Assembly (NCBI GenBank): GCA_026169045.1
Contig: JAPFDH010000054.1
Span: 1-56,121, forward strand
Direction: 5' to 3'
From: Lachnospiraceae bacterium
Lineage (GTDB): Bacteria; Bacillota; Clostridia; Lachnospirales; Lachnospiraceae
DNA: 56,121 bases
How positions within the stretch are numbered: position 1 is the stretch's first letter; each line of letters begins with the position of its first letter. A model generated the notes under the pieces. That model was not told the DNA's origin. It searched no databases and saw only the letters and a list, made by a program, of their open reading frames with translations. Position numbers and translations under genes: made by a program. Positions 1-9,316 of the stretch are shown in pieces.

Positions 1-81
1 TTTCCTTTATCATTGAATTCATCATACAGACTCCTTATGTTTTTTCTCGTCAATTAAACAATAAGACAAATCTGTATGATT

Positions 82-117
82 GGGAAGAGGTTTCGGTCTC
101 TTCCCTTTATTTTTTTT
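82..117 (+). terminator. Rho-independent terminator at left edge
   Basis: An 8-bp perfect stem (GGGAAGAG at 82-89, CTCTTCCC at 98-105) is followed by a T-rich run, so it reads as a plus-strand terminator. A plus-strand gene entering from the left could end at the TAA at 55-57 (frame 1 is open from base 1). On the minus strand an AAGGAG at 31-36 precedes ATGs at 25 and 22, so a minus-strand gene running off the edge is also possible. Too little sequence is present to choose. Confidence 0.6.
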
Positions 118-259
118 GCCAATGATAATTATACTCTAAGACGAAATAGTGTGGGGAACTATTATTCAAATTTTTGTGTGTTACTTTACCGCACATGAGC
201 ATTAGACGCTGGCCGGTAACAGAGGCTTATAGCCTCAGAGTAAACCACCCGTTAGACGA

Positions 260-274
260 CAATGTCATTAAGTT
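260..274 (+). repeat. Left terminal inverted repeat of the IS4-family element
   Basis: CAATGTCATTAAGTT matches the reverse complement of 1617-1631 over 15 of 15 bases. The 8-bp direct repeat GTTAGACG lies one base outside it. Confidence 0.85.
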
Positions 275-315
275 TAGAATCTACGACTAAGACCCCTATA
301 TCTTAAATGGTATAG

Positions 316-1460
316 GGGTCCCTTACAAACGAGATTTTAAGAATTCATAAGTATTCTGGTGATGCACCATCTGCTTCAGCTTTTATCCAGCAACGAGCAA
401 AATTGTCAGAAACAGCTTTTCCAAGTCTATTCAAAACAATAAATAGAACATTTGATAAAGATTGTCGATACGAAGGATATCGTATGATAGCTGTTGATGG
501 AAGTCACATACATGTTCCTAATAATCCAGATGATCCTGATTCCTATGTATGCTCCAGAGAGAATGAACATTTTCATAATGAGTTTCATTTAAATGCATTT
601 TGGGATATCTTACAGGGAACATTTATAGACGTTATATTACAAAAATATCGTACCCAGAATGAAGATCAAGCATTAATAGATATGATTGAACGTTTAGAAT
701 TAAAAGAAGCAATTATAGTATGTGACAGAGGATATGAAGCCTACAATAACATGGCGCATTTTCAAGAAGCAGGATTTAAATATGTAATACGCGTGAAGAA
801 AATAGGAAGTTACGGTATTGCTGATGGTTTGGATATTCATAACAGTGGTGAATTCGATTTGAATATAAATCTTTCTCTCACCAGAAAGCATGATCAAAAT
901 ATAAAAGAATTGGTTAAAAAAAGAAATAAATACAAATATATTCCTAATAATTCAAGATTCGATTATCTCGCTCCATCAAAAAGAACTGAACCAGTAGTGT
1001 TTTTTAATCTGGATTTTAGGATTTTACGTGTAAAAATATCAGAAGATGATTATGAAATGATAGTAACAAATTTGCCGGAAGATAAGTTCCCTCCCGAAAG
1101 GGTAAAAGAGATATATGGCATGAGGTGGGGGATAGAAAATTCTTTCAGAGACTTAAAATATATTATCGGATTACTGAGATTTCATTCAAAAAAGAGTCCG
1201 TTTGTAATCCAGGAAATATATGCCAATTTAATCATGCATAACATGACAGTAATAACAGCAGCATGCGGAAAATAGCAGAAAAGAAAACAAAACACATATA
1301 TAAAATACGTTTTTCTACAGCTGCAAATATAGTGAAACGCCTTCTGGCTGGAGATGCATCACCTCCAGCTGCTGAAGTGTTGATTCAACGTAATCTCTCT
1401 CCTGTTCGCCCAAACAGGAAATATCCGCGAAAGAAAACTCCATTGAAGGCATCTATATAA
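316..1460 (+). pseudogene. IS4-family transposase, N-terminally truncated and frameshifted
   Basis: This is a DDE transposase remnant. The main frame is open from 316 and encodes a recognisable IS4 segment (SASAFIQQRAKLS just before a TTG at 403), so the TTG is not a real start; roughly 70-80 N-terminal residues are missing. The catalytic core is visible: DGS near the start, a CDRGYE block, and the YREK signature in YGMRWGIENSFRDLK near the C-terminus. The frame stops at 1275 (ITAACGK), while the family C-terminus (KKTKHIYKIRF through PVRPNRKYPRKK) continues in another frame from about 1263 to 1460. A small indel near 1255-1275 explains this. No classic slippery heptamer is visible at the junction, so programmed frameshifting seems less likely than decay. 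Confidence 0.85.
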
Positions 1461-1502
1461 TTCGTATATAGAATAGCATAATAATGATGATATTGGAAGG
1501 AA

Positions 1503-1524
1503 GGCAGATGGAAATCTGCCTATT
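1503..1524 (+). terminator. Terminator-like hairpin after the transposase
   Basis: Perfect 7-bp stem GGCAGAT (1503-1509) and ATCTGCC (1514-1520) with a GGAA loop, followed by TATTT. It sits 43 bases after the transposase stop. A second hairpin (TATAGGAAAT at 1543-1552 with ATTTCCTATA at 1571-1580) follows before the right end. Confidence 0.5.
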
Positions 1525-1616
1525 TAGAATACAAAAAAATAGTATAGGAAATAGAATTCAATCTATATACATTTCCTATACCATTTTTATATATTTAGTG
1601 CAATTGACTCAGACCT

Positions 1617-1631
1617 AACTTAATGACATTG
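1617..1631 (+). repeat. Right terminal inverted repeat of the IS4-family element
   Basis: AACTTAATGACATTG is the reverse complement of the left end at 260-274. Two bases later comes the second copy of the flanking direct repeat GTTAGACG (1634-1641). Confidence 0.85.
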
Positions 1632-1650
1632 CTGTTAGACGGGTAGTGCT

Positions 1651-1749
1651 GATTTGCGCACAGACAACGAGCCGTATGTGTATACAAGCATCCGCACACG
1701 GCGACTGTCCGCGAACGTGAGAAACACGCTTTGCGAGTTTCTCATCGCT
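1651..1749 (+). repeat. Dispersed two-hairpin repeat, copy A
   Basis: About 100 bp, matching copies at 19066-19161, 45621-45685 and 55879-55974 (reverse strand). Shared blocks include GCGCA-AGACAACGAGCC, ACTGTCCGCGAACGTGAGAAA and GTTTCTCATCG. Two stem-loops are visible: arms GCCGTATGTG/CGCACACGGC and arms GAGAAAC/GTTTCTC. In this copy both loops are reverse-complemented relative to the other copies (loop TATACAAGCATC here, GATGCTTGCATA in copies B and D). The IS4-family element lies immediately upstream. Confidence 0.8.
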
Positions 1750-2155
1750 TATATATTATTGGCTTAATTTCCAATTCATAGGATTATATTTTTACCTTAA
1801 TGTTTGATAGTGTCAACAGATCCTTTATTATATGTCATCTAATGTTTAGACATAGGTGTTCACTACCTGACAGATAATTGGAAAATAACTTTTTTATGGT
1901 AATAAATAACGTGCTTGTTAGTATATGATTAAATTTATAATAGTACTAATAAAAATAGTTAAGATACTTGACACAGAAAAAGGAAAAGAATATACTGAAA
2001 TTTATATTGGGCATATTTTATGAATGGTGTATTTTAACATGTGTAAAAAAACAGCTATTTTACTATTTTTAGAATGCAAATATGGAAAATATCTGTTTGT
2101 AAATAACAAAATGAATAGGGAAAAGCAAGGGGAATAGCATTAAGAGTGATACTTA
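1750..2155. other. AT-rich intergenic stretch without a recognisable gene
   Basis: No open frame with a convincing start or ribosome site was found here. The following ABC transporter fragment lacks its N-terminal two thirds, so this stretch occupies the place where that gene's 5' part should be. A promoter-like TTGTTA-N17-TAATAG lies near 1915-1945, but in such AT-rich DNA this is weak evidence. Confidence 0.5.
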
Positions 2156-2710
2156 ATGAAATTGATTGTACAATTGTATGAACCAACAAGTGGCTGTATA
2201 GAAGTAGCAGATAGTGATGGGGATAGAAATGAAAAACAAGGCTCTCTTTTTTCCTATGTCTCCCAATCCTGTGATGTATTTAAAGGTACGATTCGTGAAA
2301 ATATTGGTTACGGAAAAGCAGATGCTTCTTTTGAAGAAATTCAGGAAGCAGCCAGAAAGGCTGGATGTCAGTCATTTATTGAACGTTTACCGGATGGATA
2401 TGATACTGTGATTGAGGAGAATGGTACGAATCTATCCGGTGGACAGAAACAAAGAATTGCTATTGCGAGGGCACTTCTGAGAAATTCTCCCATACTGGTG
2501 CTGGATGAAATGACTTCTGCCATGGACGTACAGACAGAAGAAGAGATTTTAGATGAGTTGATGAAAGAAGTAAAGGAAAAAACGGTGTTGATGATTTCCC
2601 ATAGAATGCGTATGACACAAAAGATGGATCGGATTGTGGTTATGAAAGAGGGACAGATTGTGGAGGATGAAAGTTATGAGAGATACATAGAAAAAGGAAG
2701 AGCGTTTTAG
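2156..2710 (+). pseudogene. C-terminal fragment of an ABC exporter (NBD only, cut inside Walker A)
   Basis: The 184 codons encode the part of an ABC exporter ATPase domain downstream of Walker A. The fragment opens with LMKLIVQLYEPTSG, the sequence that normally follows GKST, and an in-frame TGA lies at 2147-2149, so the Walker A lysine and the whole membrane domain are missing. The rest is well preserved: Q-loop (SYVSQS), signature LSGGQKQRIAIARAL, Walker B ILVLDEMTSAMD and H-loop SHRM. It cannot be a working ATPase alone. It lies 46 bases before the glycosidase gene and belongs to the same cluster as two further ABC half-exporters. A truncated relic is the best reading; a separate start upstream is ruled out by the stop codon. 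Confidence 0.85.
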
Positions 2711-2756
2711 TTTATGTAAAAAGGGTTTGACATTAAATGAGATTAGGAGAAGACAT

Positions 2757-4601
2757 ATGACTGAAAAATTTTTGTTGGGATGTAATTATTGGGCTTCCAA
2801 TGCTGGTGCTGACATGTGGCGTTTTTGGGATTCTGAGTGTGTGAAAAAGGATCTCGCTGTTTTGAAGGAAAATAATGTGGAGGTATTACGTGTATTTTTA
2901 AATTGGCGTGATTTTCAGCCGGTGGAGCGATTATACGGCGAAAAAGGGCAACCGAGAGAATTATGTCTTGTAGGAGATATCCGTCCGTCCAATCCATATT
3001 TTCTGGATGAACGCATGATGGATCATTTTCAAGAGTTTTGTAGGATTGCACAAAGTCAAGGATTTCATCTGATTGTGGGGCTTGTGACAGGATGGATGAG
3101 CGGTAGGCTTTATATTCCACCGGCACTTTATGGAAAAAACATTTTTCATGATCCACTGGCGCTAAAATTACAACAGTTGTTAATTAAAGGTGTTGTCAGC
3201 AGATTTCGGAAAGAAGATAGTATCTATGCTTGGGATCTCGGAAATGAATGTAACTGTATGGGAACAGTCACTTCAGAGGAAGAGGCATATAGTTGGACAG
3301 CTTTTATTACAAATGCAATTCGTGCCTGTGATCCTTCACGAAAAATTTTTTCAGGAATGCATTCTCTTGAGCTGGAAGGATATTGGAACATTCAAGACCA
3401 AGGGGAACTGACAGATGAATTGACTACGCATCCCTATCCATATTGGGTAGAACATTGTCTTGTAGACCCACTCAATTCATGTCGGACATTGATGCATGCG
3501 ACTGCACAGACGCAATATTATGCTACTGTATCAAAAAAACCTTGTCTTGTTGAAGAAATTGGCGGTATGGGTCCTATGGTAGCTGATGATGATCATAACG
3601 CAAAATTTATGCGTGTCAATTTGTTTTCCAATTGGGCAAATGGAGCTACGGGACTATTGTGGTGGTGTGCGCATGATCAAACGATGCTGTCTGCTCCGCC
3701 ATACGATTGGAATATGTGTGAGCGTGAATTAGGTATGTTGGATCAGAATCGGCAACCTAAGCCAATGTTAGTAGAGATGAAAAAATTTGCTCAGCTATTA
3801 AAACAGCTGGATATTACACTTCCACATCGCAAATCCGATGGTGTCTGTATTTTAACACAGGGTCAGGATCATTGGGGAATTGCGTATACGACATATGTGT
3901 TGGCGAAACAGGCAAATTTAACAATTGATTTTACGTATTGTGAACAGGAGTTACCTGATTATGATTTATATTTCCTTCCATCCATTTCCGGTCAGACCAT
4001 GAGTAAAGTGGCTTATGATTCTCTGAAAGAAAAAGTAGCAAAAGGAGCTACTTTGTATATTTCCATTGATGATGGTTTTTTGACTGAATTTGAAGAAATA
4101 ACAGGATTGCATGTGGAACATTGCAGAAATACGCAAGAGGAAGGAGTTACAAAACTTCCAAGTGGAATACAGCTGTCCTATCGAAAACAGCATCCAATTC
4201 AATTATCAGCAACCAGAGCAGAGGTATTGGTCAAAGATGAAAAAGGATATCCAATATTATCCCAAACATCGTATGGAAAAGGAAAGGTGTTATTTGTTAA
4301 TTTCCCTCTGGAAAAAATGTTAATTCATGTTCCGGATTTCACAGAAAAGTCGTATTACAAAGTATATTGTGATTTATTGGCTCCGGTTTTAGAGCAAAAA
4401 AAGGTTATTTCCGAAAATCCTTATATTGGGTTAACAGAACACGAAAAAGACGGAAAGAAAATGATTATTCTGATCAATTATTCCGCAGAATCTCAGCCGG
4501 TACGACTTTGTGTTAAACAACCATTTGTAATTGATGAAATATTGTATGGGAATATCGAAACTTTGCCTCCTTGTGATGCTGCTATTTTTACTATTCGTTA
4601 A
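2757..4601 (+). CDS. GH5-like glycoside hydrolase
   Basis: A 614-residue cytosolic glycosidase with no signal peptide. The start is ATG 2757, seven bases after AGGAG at 2745-2749; an upstream TTG in frame has no such site. The N-terminal two thirds resemble a clan-A TIM barrel of GH5/mannanase type: an early RVFLNWRDFQP strand, the acid/base pair in WDLGNECN (E164), and the nucleophile strand CLVEEIGG (probably E267). The C-terminal third resembles the amidotransferase-like domain found after some GH42/GH5 barrels, ending in a small beta domain. Substrate is not clear; beta-mannoside or beta-glucoside is an inference. It sits between an ABC exporter remnant and two half-exporter genes on the same strand, an odd setting because exporters of this type do not import sugars. 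Confidence 0.75.
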   Translation: MTEKFLLGCNYWASNAGADMWRFWDSECVKKDLAVLKENNVEVLRVFLNWRDFQPVERLYGEKGQPRELCLVGDIRPSNPYFLDERMMDHFQEFCRIAQSQGFHLIVGLVTGWMSGRLYIPPALYGKNIFHDPLALKLQQLLIKGVVSRFRKEDSIYAWDLGNECNCMGTVTSEEEAYSWTAFITNAIRACDPSRKIFSGMHSLELEGYWNIQDQGELTDELTTHPYPYWVEHCLVDPLNSCRTLMHATAQTQYYATVSKKPCLVEEIGGMGPMVADDDHNAKFMRVNLFSNWANGATGLLWWCAHDQTMLSAPPYDWNMCERELGMLDQNRQPKPMLVEMKKFAQLLKQLDITLPHRKSDGVCILTQGQDHWGIAYTTYVLAKQANLTIDFTYCEQELPDYDLYFLPSISGQTMSKVAYDSLKEKVAKGATLYISIDDGFLTEFEEITGLHVEHCRNTQEEGVTKLPSGIQLSYRKQHPIQLSATRAEVLVKDEKGYPILSQTSYGKGKVLFVNFPLEKMLIHVPDFTEKSYYKVYCDLLAPVLEQKKVISENPYIGLTEHEKDGKKMIILINYSAESQPVRLCVKQPFVIDEILYGNIETLPPCDAAIFTIR

Positions 4602-4695
4602 GCAATTCTTTTATGAAAAGGAATTTGATCCGATTATCCATTGGGTTATGGTTGAAAACAGTGTAGAAAATCGTAATGCAAAAGGATAGAAATCG

Positions 4696-6341
4696 ATGGG
4701 GTGCTTGTCTATGAAAAACATAATTCATGTCCTAAAATCCAGTCCGGGCGCTACTGGAAAAATAGTAATTTTGTTAGCCATTTATGCTGCGCAATCTATA
4801 TTTCGGGTGGCACAGTCTGAAGTACTCAATCGCTCAACAGAGGCGATTGAATATAGAGATGCATGGATACTAAAGGAAGTGATGGTATTTGCTTGTATTG
4901 TATTGGCTGGAAATTTAATTATCGATGTTTTGCAAAAAATGTGTTTACAAAAATTTATAAATGATACGACACTTCATGTCCAGCAAGATTTGCTGACGCG
5001 AATGATGAAATTCAAAAGAAAACATTTTCTGAAGGAAGATGCCTCTTCCTATCTGACAGGAATTGCGGAATTTGCAGAAAGCATGGTAAATAGTTCTGTC
5101 TTGTGCTTTTTCGATACATGTGCCAGCATTGTTTCACTTGTTGTGTGCACGGTTTATATGGGGTATTTGAGCCTTCCCCTGACTGGATTTGTTTTGATTT
5201 ATAATGTGATTATTCGTTTTGGATTGCGTAAATTAGAAAAACAGGTGAAGAAAAATGTACTGGAATGTAATCGTGTTGTAAAGAAAAATAACGGTTTTCT
5301 TGTGGAACTTTTGGAAAATATGTTGACGATTCGCGGATATCAAAAGGAGCCGTATTTTCAGAATGAACTCAAAGCGCACGAAACGAATACATATAAGAGC
5401 CGCATTCGTTCCTTTATATGGGATAATGGAATGAAAGAACTGATCTGGTGTACATTGAAGTTTGCGGAATTCATTTTGATTTATGGTGTGGGAGGTATTC
5501 TTCTTTATCATGGAACGATTGATTTTGGCGTATTTTTAGCATATCCGGTGGTGATGGATTATTTTGTAAAGGCGATTAATCAGCTTTTTTCAGCCTTGGT
5601 AGATAAAAACAAAGCATTGGCTGACATGGAGAATTTGGAGTTTTTGTATGAAGAATCTGACATGGAGGATGAGGAAGATCATGTGCCGTTTTTTTCTCAA
5701 GAGATCCGTTTCGAGCATGTTTCGTTTGGATTTGATTTGAAAAACGGAGAACGAAGAGAAATTTTAAAAGATGTTTCTTTTGTTATAAAACCAGGGGAAA
5801 AAGTATTGCTTGCCGGAGCAAACGGTCAGGGGAATCGACACTTCTTTATTTGATTAGTGGACAGCTTCGACCGGATTCAGGAGAAATTTTTTACGGAGAT
5901 GTGCCTCTTGGAGGAAAAAACCTGGATGCAATTTGTAACAATTATGTACTGATCACACAAGAACACAATATGCTTCCATGCAGTGTCCTGGAGAATATAA
6001 AGCTATCAGAGGAAGAGGAAGGGGAGAAATGTAAAGAATTACTGAAACAGTTCCATATGGAATATGCGGCTGAGCGGAAGGCAGTTCTTTTGTCAGAGGG
6101 AGAGAAGCAGAGGGTAAATATTGCCAGAGCTTTTTTCAGAAGACAAAAAAGAGCGGTATTTTTGTTGGGAGATGAGATTTTTTCCAATATTGATCCGGAA
6201 AATGCGGATCATATTCAAAAAATGATTGAGAGTACCTTTGCCAATGATACAGTCATTATGGTTTGCCATGGTGAGACGGGATTTTTGTGGAATAAACGGA
6301 TTATTGTTGAGAATGGCACGATACAGATGGAAACGAGGTGA
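4696..6341 (+). pseudogene. ABC half-exporter broken by a frameshift in Walker A
   Basis: Two overlapping frames (4696-5853 and 5850-6341) together make a normal-length ABC half-exporter of about 549 residues: an N-terminal six-helix membrane domain (roughly residues 20-310) and an ATPase domain. The first frame reads GANGQGNRHFFI and stops; restoring one base in the GGGAATCG stretch around 5830 gives GANGQGKST and joins the second frame (LISGQLRPDSG). The missing base is therefore in the Walker A lysine codon. The second frame holds a non-consensus signature (LSEGEKQRVNIARA), Walker B with FLLGDE, and H-loop CHGE. ATG 4696 is nine bases after AGGA. The next gene encodes the likely heterodimer partner. 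Real pseudogene and sequencing error are both possible; no slippery site is visible. Confidence 0.85.
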
Positions 6342-6346
6342 GTGGG

Positions 6347-7969
6347 ATGAAAAAAAAGGAAAAGAAAGCGATCCTGTTTTGGGAGTTTCTGAAAAAACAA
6401 TGGGGATGGTTTGTCTCAATTTTTATCATCCTGTGTTCCTATGCTATTGTACGGACATATAGTATTTCTTTTGTTTCGAAAATTGTACAGCTGCTTCAAA
6501 ATGAAGAATCCATATCTAAAATCATGATATTGGCTTTGATTGGATTTTGTTTTGCGGGAGCCGGATATGGCTTACGTTATATCGGATCAATTTTGTGTAC
6601 ATGGCTTACTGAGAAATTGGCATTGGAGACAAGATGCCGATTGATGGAACATTTACAAAAGATTCCGTATCGTACCTTTGAAACAAAAAAAATCGGACAG
6701 CTTCAATCGGTTCTTCGGAATGATGTTCAAAGAGGCGCGGATCTGATTTACACATTCTTTTCAAGAATTTTGCAGAATATACAGTTATTTATTGCTACAT
6801 TTATTTATATGTTTTTGATACAGCCTTGGATGGCTACAGCCGTGGCACTTTTTATTTTGATCATGGCATTTTGCAATCAAAAGATTCTGGTAAAACAAAA
6901 AAAATATCAGAAGGTTTCCCGTGATGCAGCGGGAGAGGTAAGTGATTGTATTTTAAGCAGCTGCAAGGGAATGGCCAGTGTGAAGGCATATGGAGCACAA
7001 TTATTTACAAAAAAGCTGTTTCAGCGTTGTAAAGAGCAATATAATCGAAGTGTCTATCGGGCAAAGGCAATTGACGCAGGACGGCTGAGTGCTTATAGCC
7101 TGGCCAATTATGCTACATTGTACGGAACGCTATTATATTTTGGATATCGCGGGATACAAGAACCGGCAATGATTGATGAGGCCCTCGTTTTTATTATATT
7201 ATTAAGACAGTTATTGTTGCCTGCTGAAGTAATTTTTCGCTGGATGTCCAATGCAGTGGTGGGATTGGCATCTTGGGAGCGTATTGATGAGGTGTTTGAT
7301 ATACCGGTGAAAGAAGAGGAAAGAAGAGATTTGCCGGTGCCGGAAAAAGAAGCTTGTGCAAAACAAATTTTCTTTGGATATGAAGAGGATAAACCGCTAA
7401 TCAATGGAATGGATATTCATTTTTCCAAGGGAGAATTCACTGTGCTCCGAGGACGAAGCGGATGTGGAAAGACAACGTTATGCAAGATTCTGTGCGGATT
7501 ATATCCGGATGCCTCCATAAAATGGGAAATAGATGGAAAAGAACCTATGCATGGAAATGCAAAAAAATGGATTACCTATAGTCCTGCCCAATCACAGATT
7601 TTTTCTATGAGCATTTATGAAAATTTGGTATTTGATAATAAAGAGATTACAAGAGAAATGTGTATGGAACTGGCAGATGAATTGGGAATTGGAGAATGGA
7701 TCCGTTCTTTGCCCCAGAGATTGGATACCGTGTTGGATGCCGGAGGAAAAATGTGTTCCGGAGGACAGAGACAGACCTTGATGAATATGCGGGCATTGCT
7801 TTCGGAAAAACCAGTATTGATTTTGGATGAGGCGTGTTCCGCACTGGATGTGGAGAAAAGAGAAAAATTATTACACTATTTGGAACGAAGGAAAGAGGAG
7901 AAGGCTATTTTATTGATTGCACATCAGGAAGAAGTGGGACAAAGATGTGAAAAAGAAATTGTCATGTAA
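6347..7969 (+). CDS. ABC half-exporter, ATP-binding and permease protein
   Basis: This 540-residue protein has a membrane domain with about six helices (first near residues 15-45, last two near 235-300) and an ATPase domain from about residue 330. Motifs seen are Walker A GRSGCGKTT, Q-loop YSPAQSQ, signature CSGGQRQTLMNMRAL (Cys in place of Leu at the first position), Walker B VLILDEACSALD and H-loop AHQE. The ATG at 6347 is preceded by GAGGTG; a GTG at 6338 in the same frame overlaps the previous stop and is the alternative. Translational coupling to the frameshifted half-exporter suggests a heterodimer. Substrate is unknown; peptide or lipid export is typical of such pairs. If the partner is truly dead, this protein lacks its mate. 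Confidence 0.85.
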   Translation: MKKKEKKAILFWEFLKKQWGWFVSIFIILCSYAIVRTYSISFVSKIVQLLQNEESISKIMILALIGFCFAGAGYGLRYIGSILCTWLTEKLALETRCRLMEHLQKIPYRTFETKKIGQLQSVLRNDVQRGADLIYTFFSRILQNIQLFIATFIYMFLIQPWMATAVALFILIMAFCNQKILVKQKKYQKVSRDAAGEVSDCILSSCKGMASVKAYGAQLFTKKLFQRCKEQYNRSVYRAKAIDAGRLSAYSLANYATLYGTLLYFGYRGIQEPAMIDEALVFIILLRQLLLPAEVIFRWMSNAVVGLASWERIDEVFDIPVKEEERRDLPVPEKEACAKQIFFGYEEDKPLINGMDIHFSKGEFTVLRGRSGCGKTTLCKILCGLYPDASIKWEIDGKEPMHGNAKKWITYSPAQSQIFSMSIYENLVFDNKEITREMCMELADELGIGEWIRSLPQRLDTVLDAGGKMCSGGQRQTLMNMRALLSEKPVLILDEACSALDVEKREKLLHYLERRKEEKAILLIAHQEEVGQRCEKEIVM

Positions 7970-8009
7970 TGTTGGATCGTAACTGTTACGTTGGATCAGT
8001 GATCATTAC

Positions 8010-8039
8010 TTGCAGCCATGGAAAGAAATATGGTATAGT
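8010..8039 (+). promoter_or_regulatory. Sigma-A type promoter of the alaX-like gene
   Basis: TTGCAG at 8010-8015, an 18-bp spacer, and TATAGT at 8034-8039. Predicted transcription start near 8046 leaves a leader of about 27 bases before the ATG at 8073. Confidence 0.55.
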
Positions 8040-8072
8040 ACAATCGTGAATATAAGAGAGAAGGAATAGAAA

Positions 8073-9290
8073 ATGAAGACAAAACGATTGTATGAGATGG
8101 ATCCGTATCAGGTGTCCATGGAAGCCGTAGTAAAAGAGTGTATTTTACAAAACGAAGAAAAGCTGATTTTTGACCAGACTGTTTTTTATCCGGAAGGGGG
8201 AGGAGAACCCGGAGATAAGGGATGCCTGTATATAGAAAATGAACCTGGAGAATGGATACTATGGACAGAGGTGACGGATACCAGAGAAGAAAATGGAGAA
8301 ATTGTTCATTATGTGAAGAAACCTTTACCGGTGGGAACAAAGATACGGGGAGAAATTCAATGGAAGACTCGGTATGCATATATGCAGAATCATACCGGGG
8401 AGCATATGGTGTCGGGGCGTGTGCATGAAAAGTACGGATATGATAATGTGGGATTTCATATGAGTAAGGACTCGGTGGTCATTGATTTCAATGGAGAATT
8501 AAATTGGGAACAACTCATGGAGATTGAGGAGGAAGTAAACCAGGGAGTGGATGACAATCTTTCTGTGAAAGTGGAGTATCCTTCCAGAGATGAATTATCC
8601 GGGATGATTTATCGAAGCAAGAAAGAAATTTTGGGTCAGGTGCGAATTGTCATCGTTCCGGGATATGACAGTTGTGCCTGCTGTGGAATGCATGTGGCAA
8701 AGACATCAGAGATTCAGATGATAAAAATCTTATCCGTACAGAATCATAGAGGCGGTGTGCGAGTGGAAATGATCTGCGGAAGAGATGCCAGAGAGGATTA
8801 TAGAAAGAAACATGAGCAATCGGTAGAAGTGGCCCGTTCATTTTCTGTGAAACCCTATGAAATTACGTTAGCTGTAAAAAGAATGTTGGAGGAGAATAGT
8901 CGTCTGAAGATGCAGCTTTCTCAGGTGCAGGCAAGGCTGGCGGAAGAGATCATGGACCGGATGGAAGATGGACAGAGGACGATTGTGCTGACGGAAGAGG
9001 GCAGTGACAGTATATTAAGTGAAGGATGTGATCCCAATCAGGTTCGCCGGCTTGTAAACCTGGCAAGGGAAAAAGCAGTGCATGTGTTGGCACTTACAAG
9101 AGGAAATAAAGAAAAAGAGTACCGTTATATCATCGGAAGCGGAGAGGATGCCAGAGTCTTAGCAAAAGAAATGAACGAAAAATTTGCAGGAAGAGGCGGC
9201 GGTTCATCGATGATGACTCAAGGAAGTCTTTTTGGGAATGGAAATGAGATGGAGGAATATTTCAAGTCGATCACAGGAGAGGAAAAGTAG
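8073..9290 (+). CDS. AlaX-type alanyl-tRNA editing protein (long form)
   Basis: A 405-residue stand-alone editing protein related to the editing domain of alanyl-tRNA synthetase; such proteins hydrolyse Ser- or Gly-tRNA(Ala). The N-terminal domain has the VFYPEGGGEPGD block, and the zinc-site residues are seen in HTGEH (near residue 109) and in CACCGMH (near residue 205). A helical linker (residues 255-295) leads to a C-terminal DHHA1-like domain with a Gly-rich GGGSS stretch, which makes this the long AlaX form. The start is preceded by GAGAAGGAA. The gene has its own promoter and is followed closely by a tRNA methyltransferase gene, so both may be one tRNA-quality unit. The family call is secure; which mischarged amino acid is cleared is not visible. 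Confidence 0.9.
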   Translation: MKTKRLYEMDPYQVSMEAVVKECILQNEEKLIFDQTVFYPEGGGEPGDKGCLYIENEPGEWILWTEVTDTREENGEIVHYVKKPLPVGTKIRGEIQWKTRYAYMQNHTGEHMVSGRVHEKYGYDNVGFHMSKDSVVIDFNGELNWEQLMEIEEEVNQGVDDNLSVKVEYPSRDELSGMIYRSKKEILGQVRIVIVPGYDSCACCGMHVAKTSEIQMIKILSVQNHRGGVRVEMICGRDAREDYRKKHEQSVEVARSFSVKPYEITLAVKRMLEENSRLKMQLSQVQARLAEEIMDRMEDGQRTIVLTEEGSDSILSEGCDPNQVRRLVNLAREKAVHVLALTRGNKEKEYRYIIGSGEDARVLAKEMNEKFAGRGGGSSMMTQGSLFGNGNEMEEYFKSITGEEK

Positions 9291-9316
9291 AATGTGTCGA
9301 TTGAAGTGTGGAAAAA

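Larger units (their letters stand above)
259..1633 (+). mobile_element. Internally deleted IS4-family insertion sequence
   Basis: The element is bounded by matching terminal inverted repeats: CAATGTCATTAAGTT at 260-274 and its reverse complement at 1617-1631. An 8-bp direct repeat, GTTAGACG, lies outside both ends (251-258 and 1634-1641) and is the likely target duplication. The transposase has the IS4-family Y-x2-R-x3-E-x6-K signature but lacks its N-terminus and carries a frameshift, so the copy is dead on its own, though its ends look intact and might still be mobilised in trans. A hairpin near the left end (GACCCCTATA at 291-300 pairing with 311-320) may shield the transposase from outside transcription, as in other insertion sequences. 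Joining the flanks across one copy of the duplication gives a hairpin (ACCACCCGT paired with ACGGGTAGT), so the element appears to have inserted in a palindrome. Confidence 0.85.

Noticed and set aside
1651-1749. tRNA-like cloverleaf in the dispersed repeat
   Set aside because: No T-loop (GTTCRA), no anticodon-stem geometry and no acceptor stem; the conserved loops do not match tRNA.
4602-4686. Short open stretch before the frameshifted ABC gene as a gene remnant
   Set aside because: About 25 open codons without a recognisable motif; too short to separate from chance.
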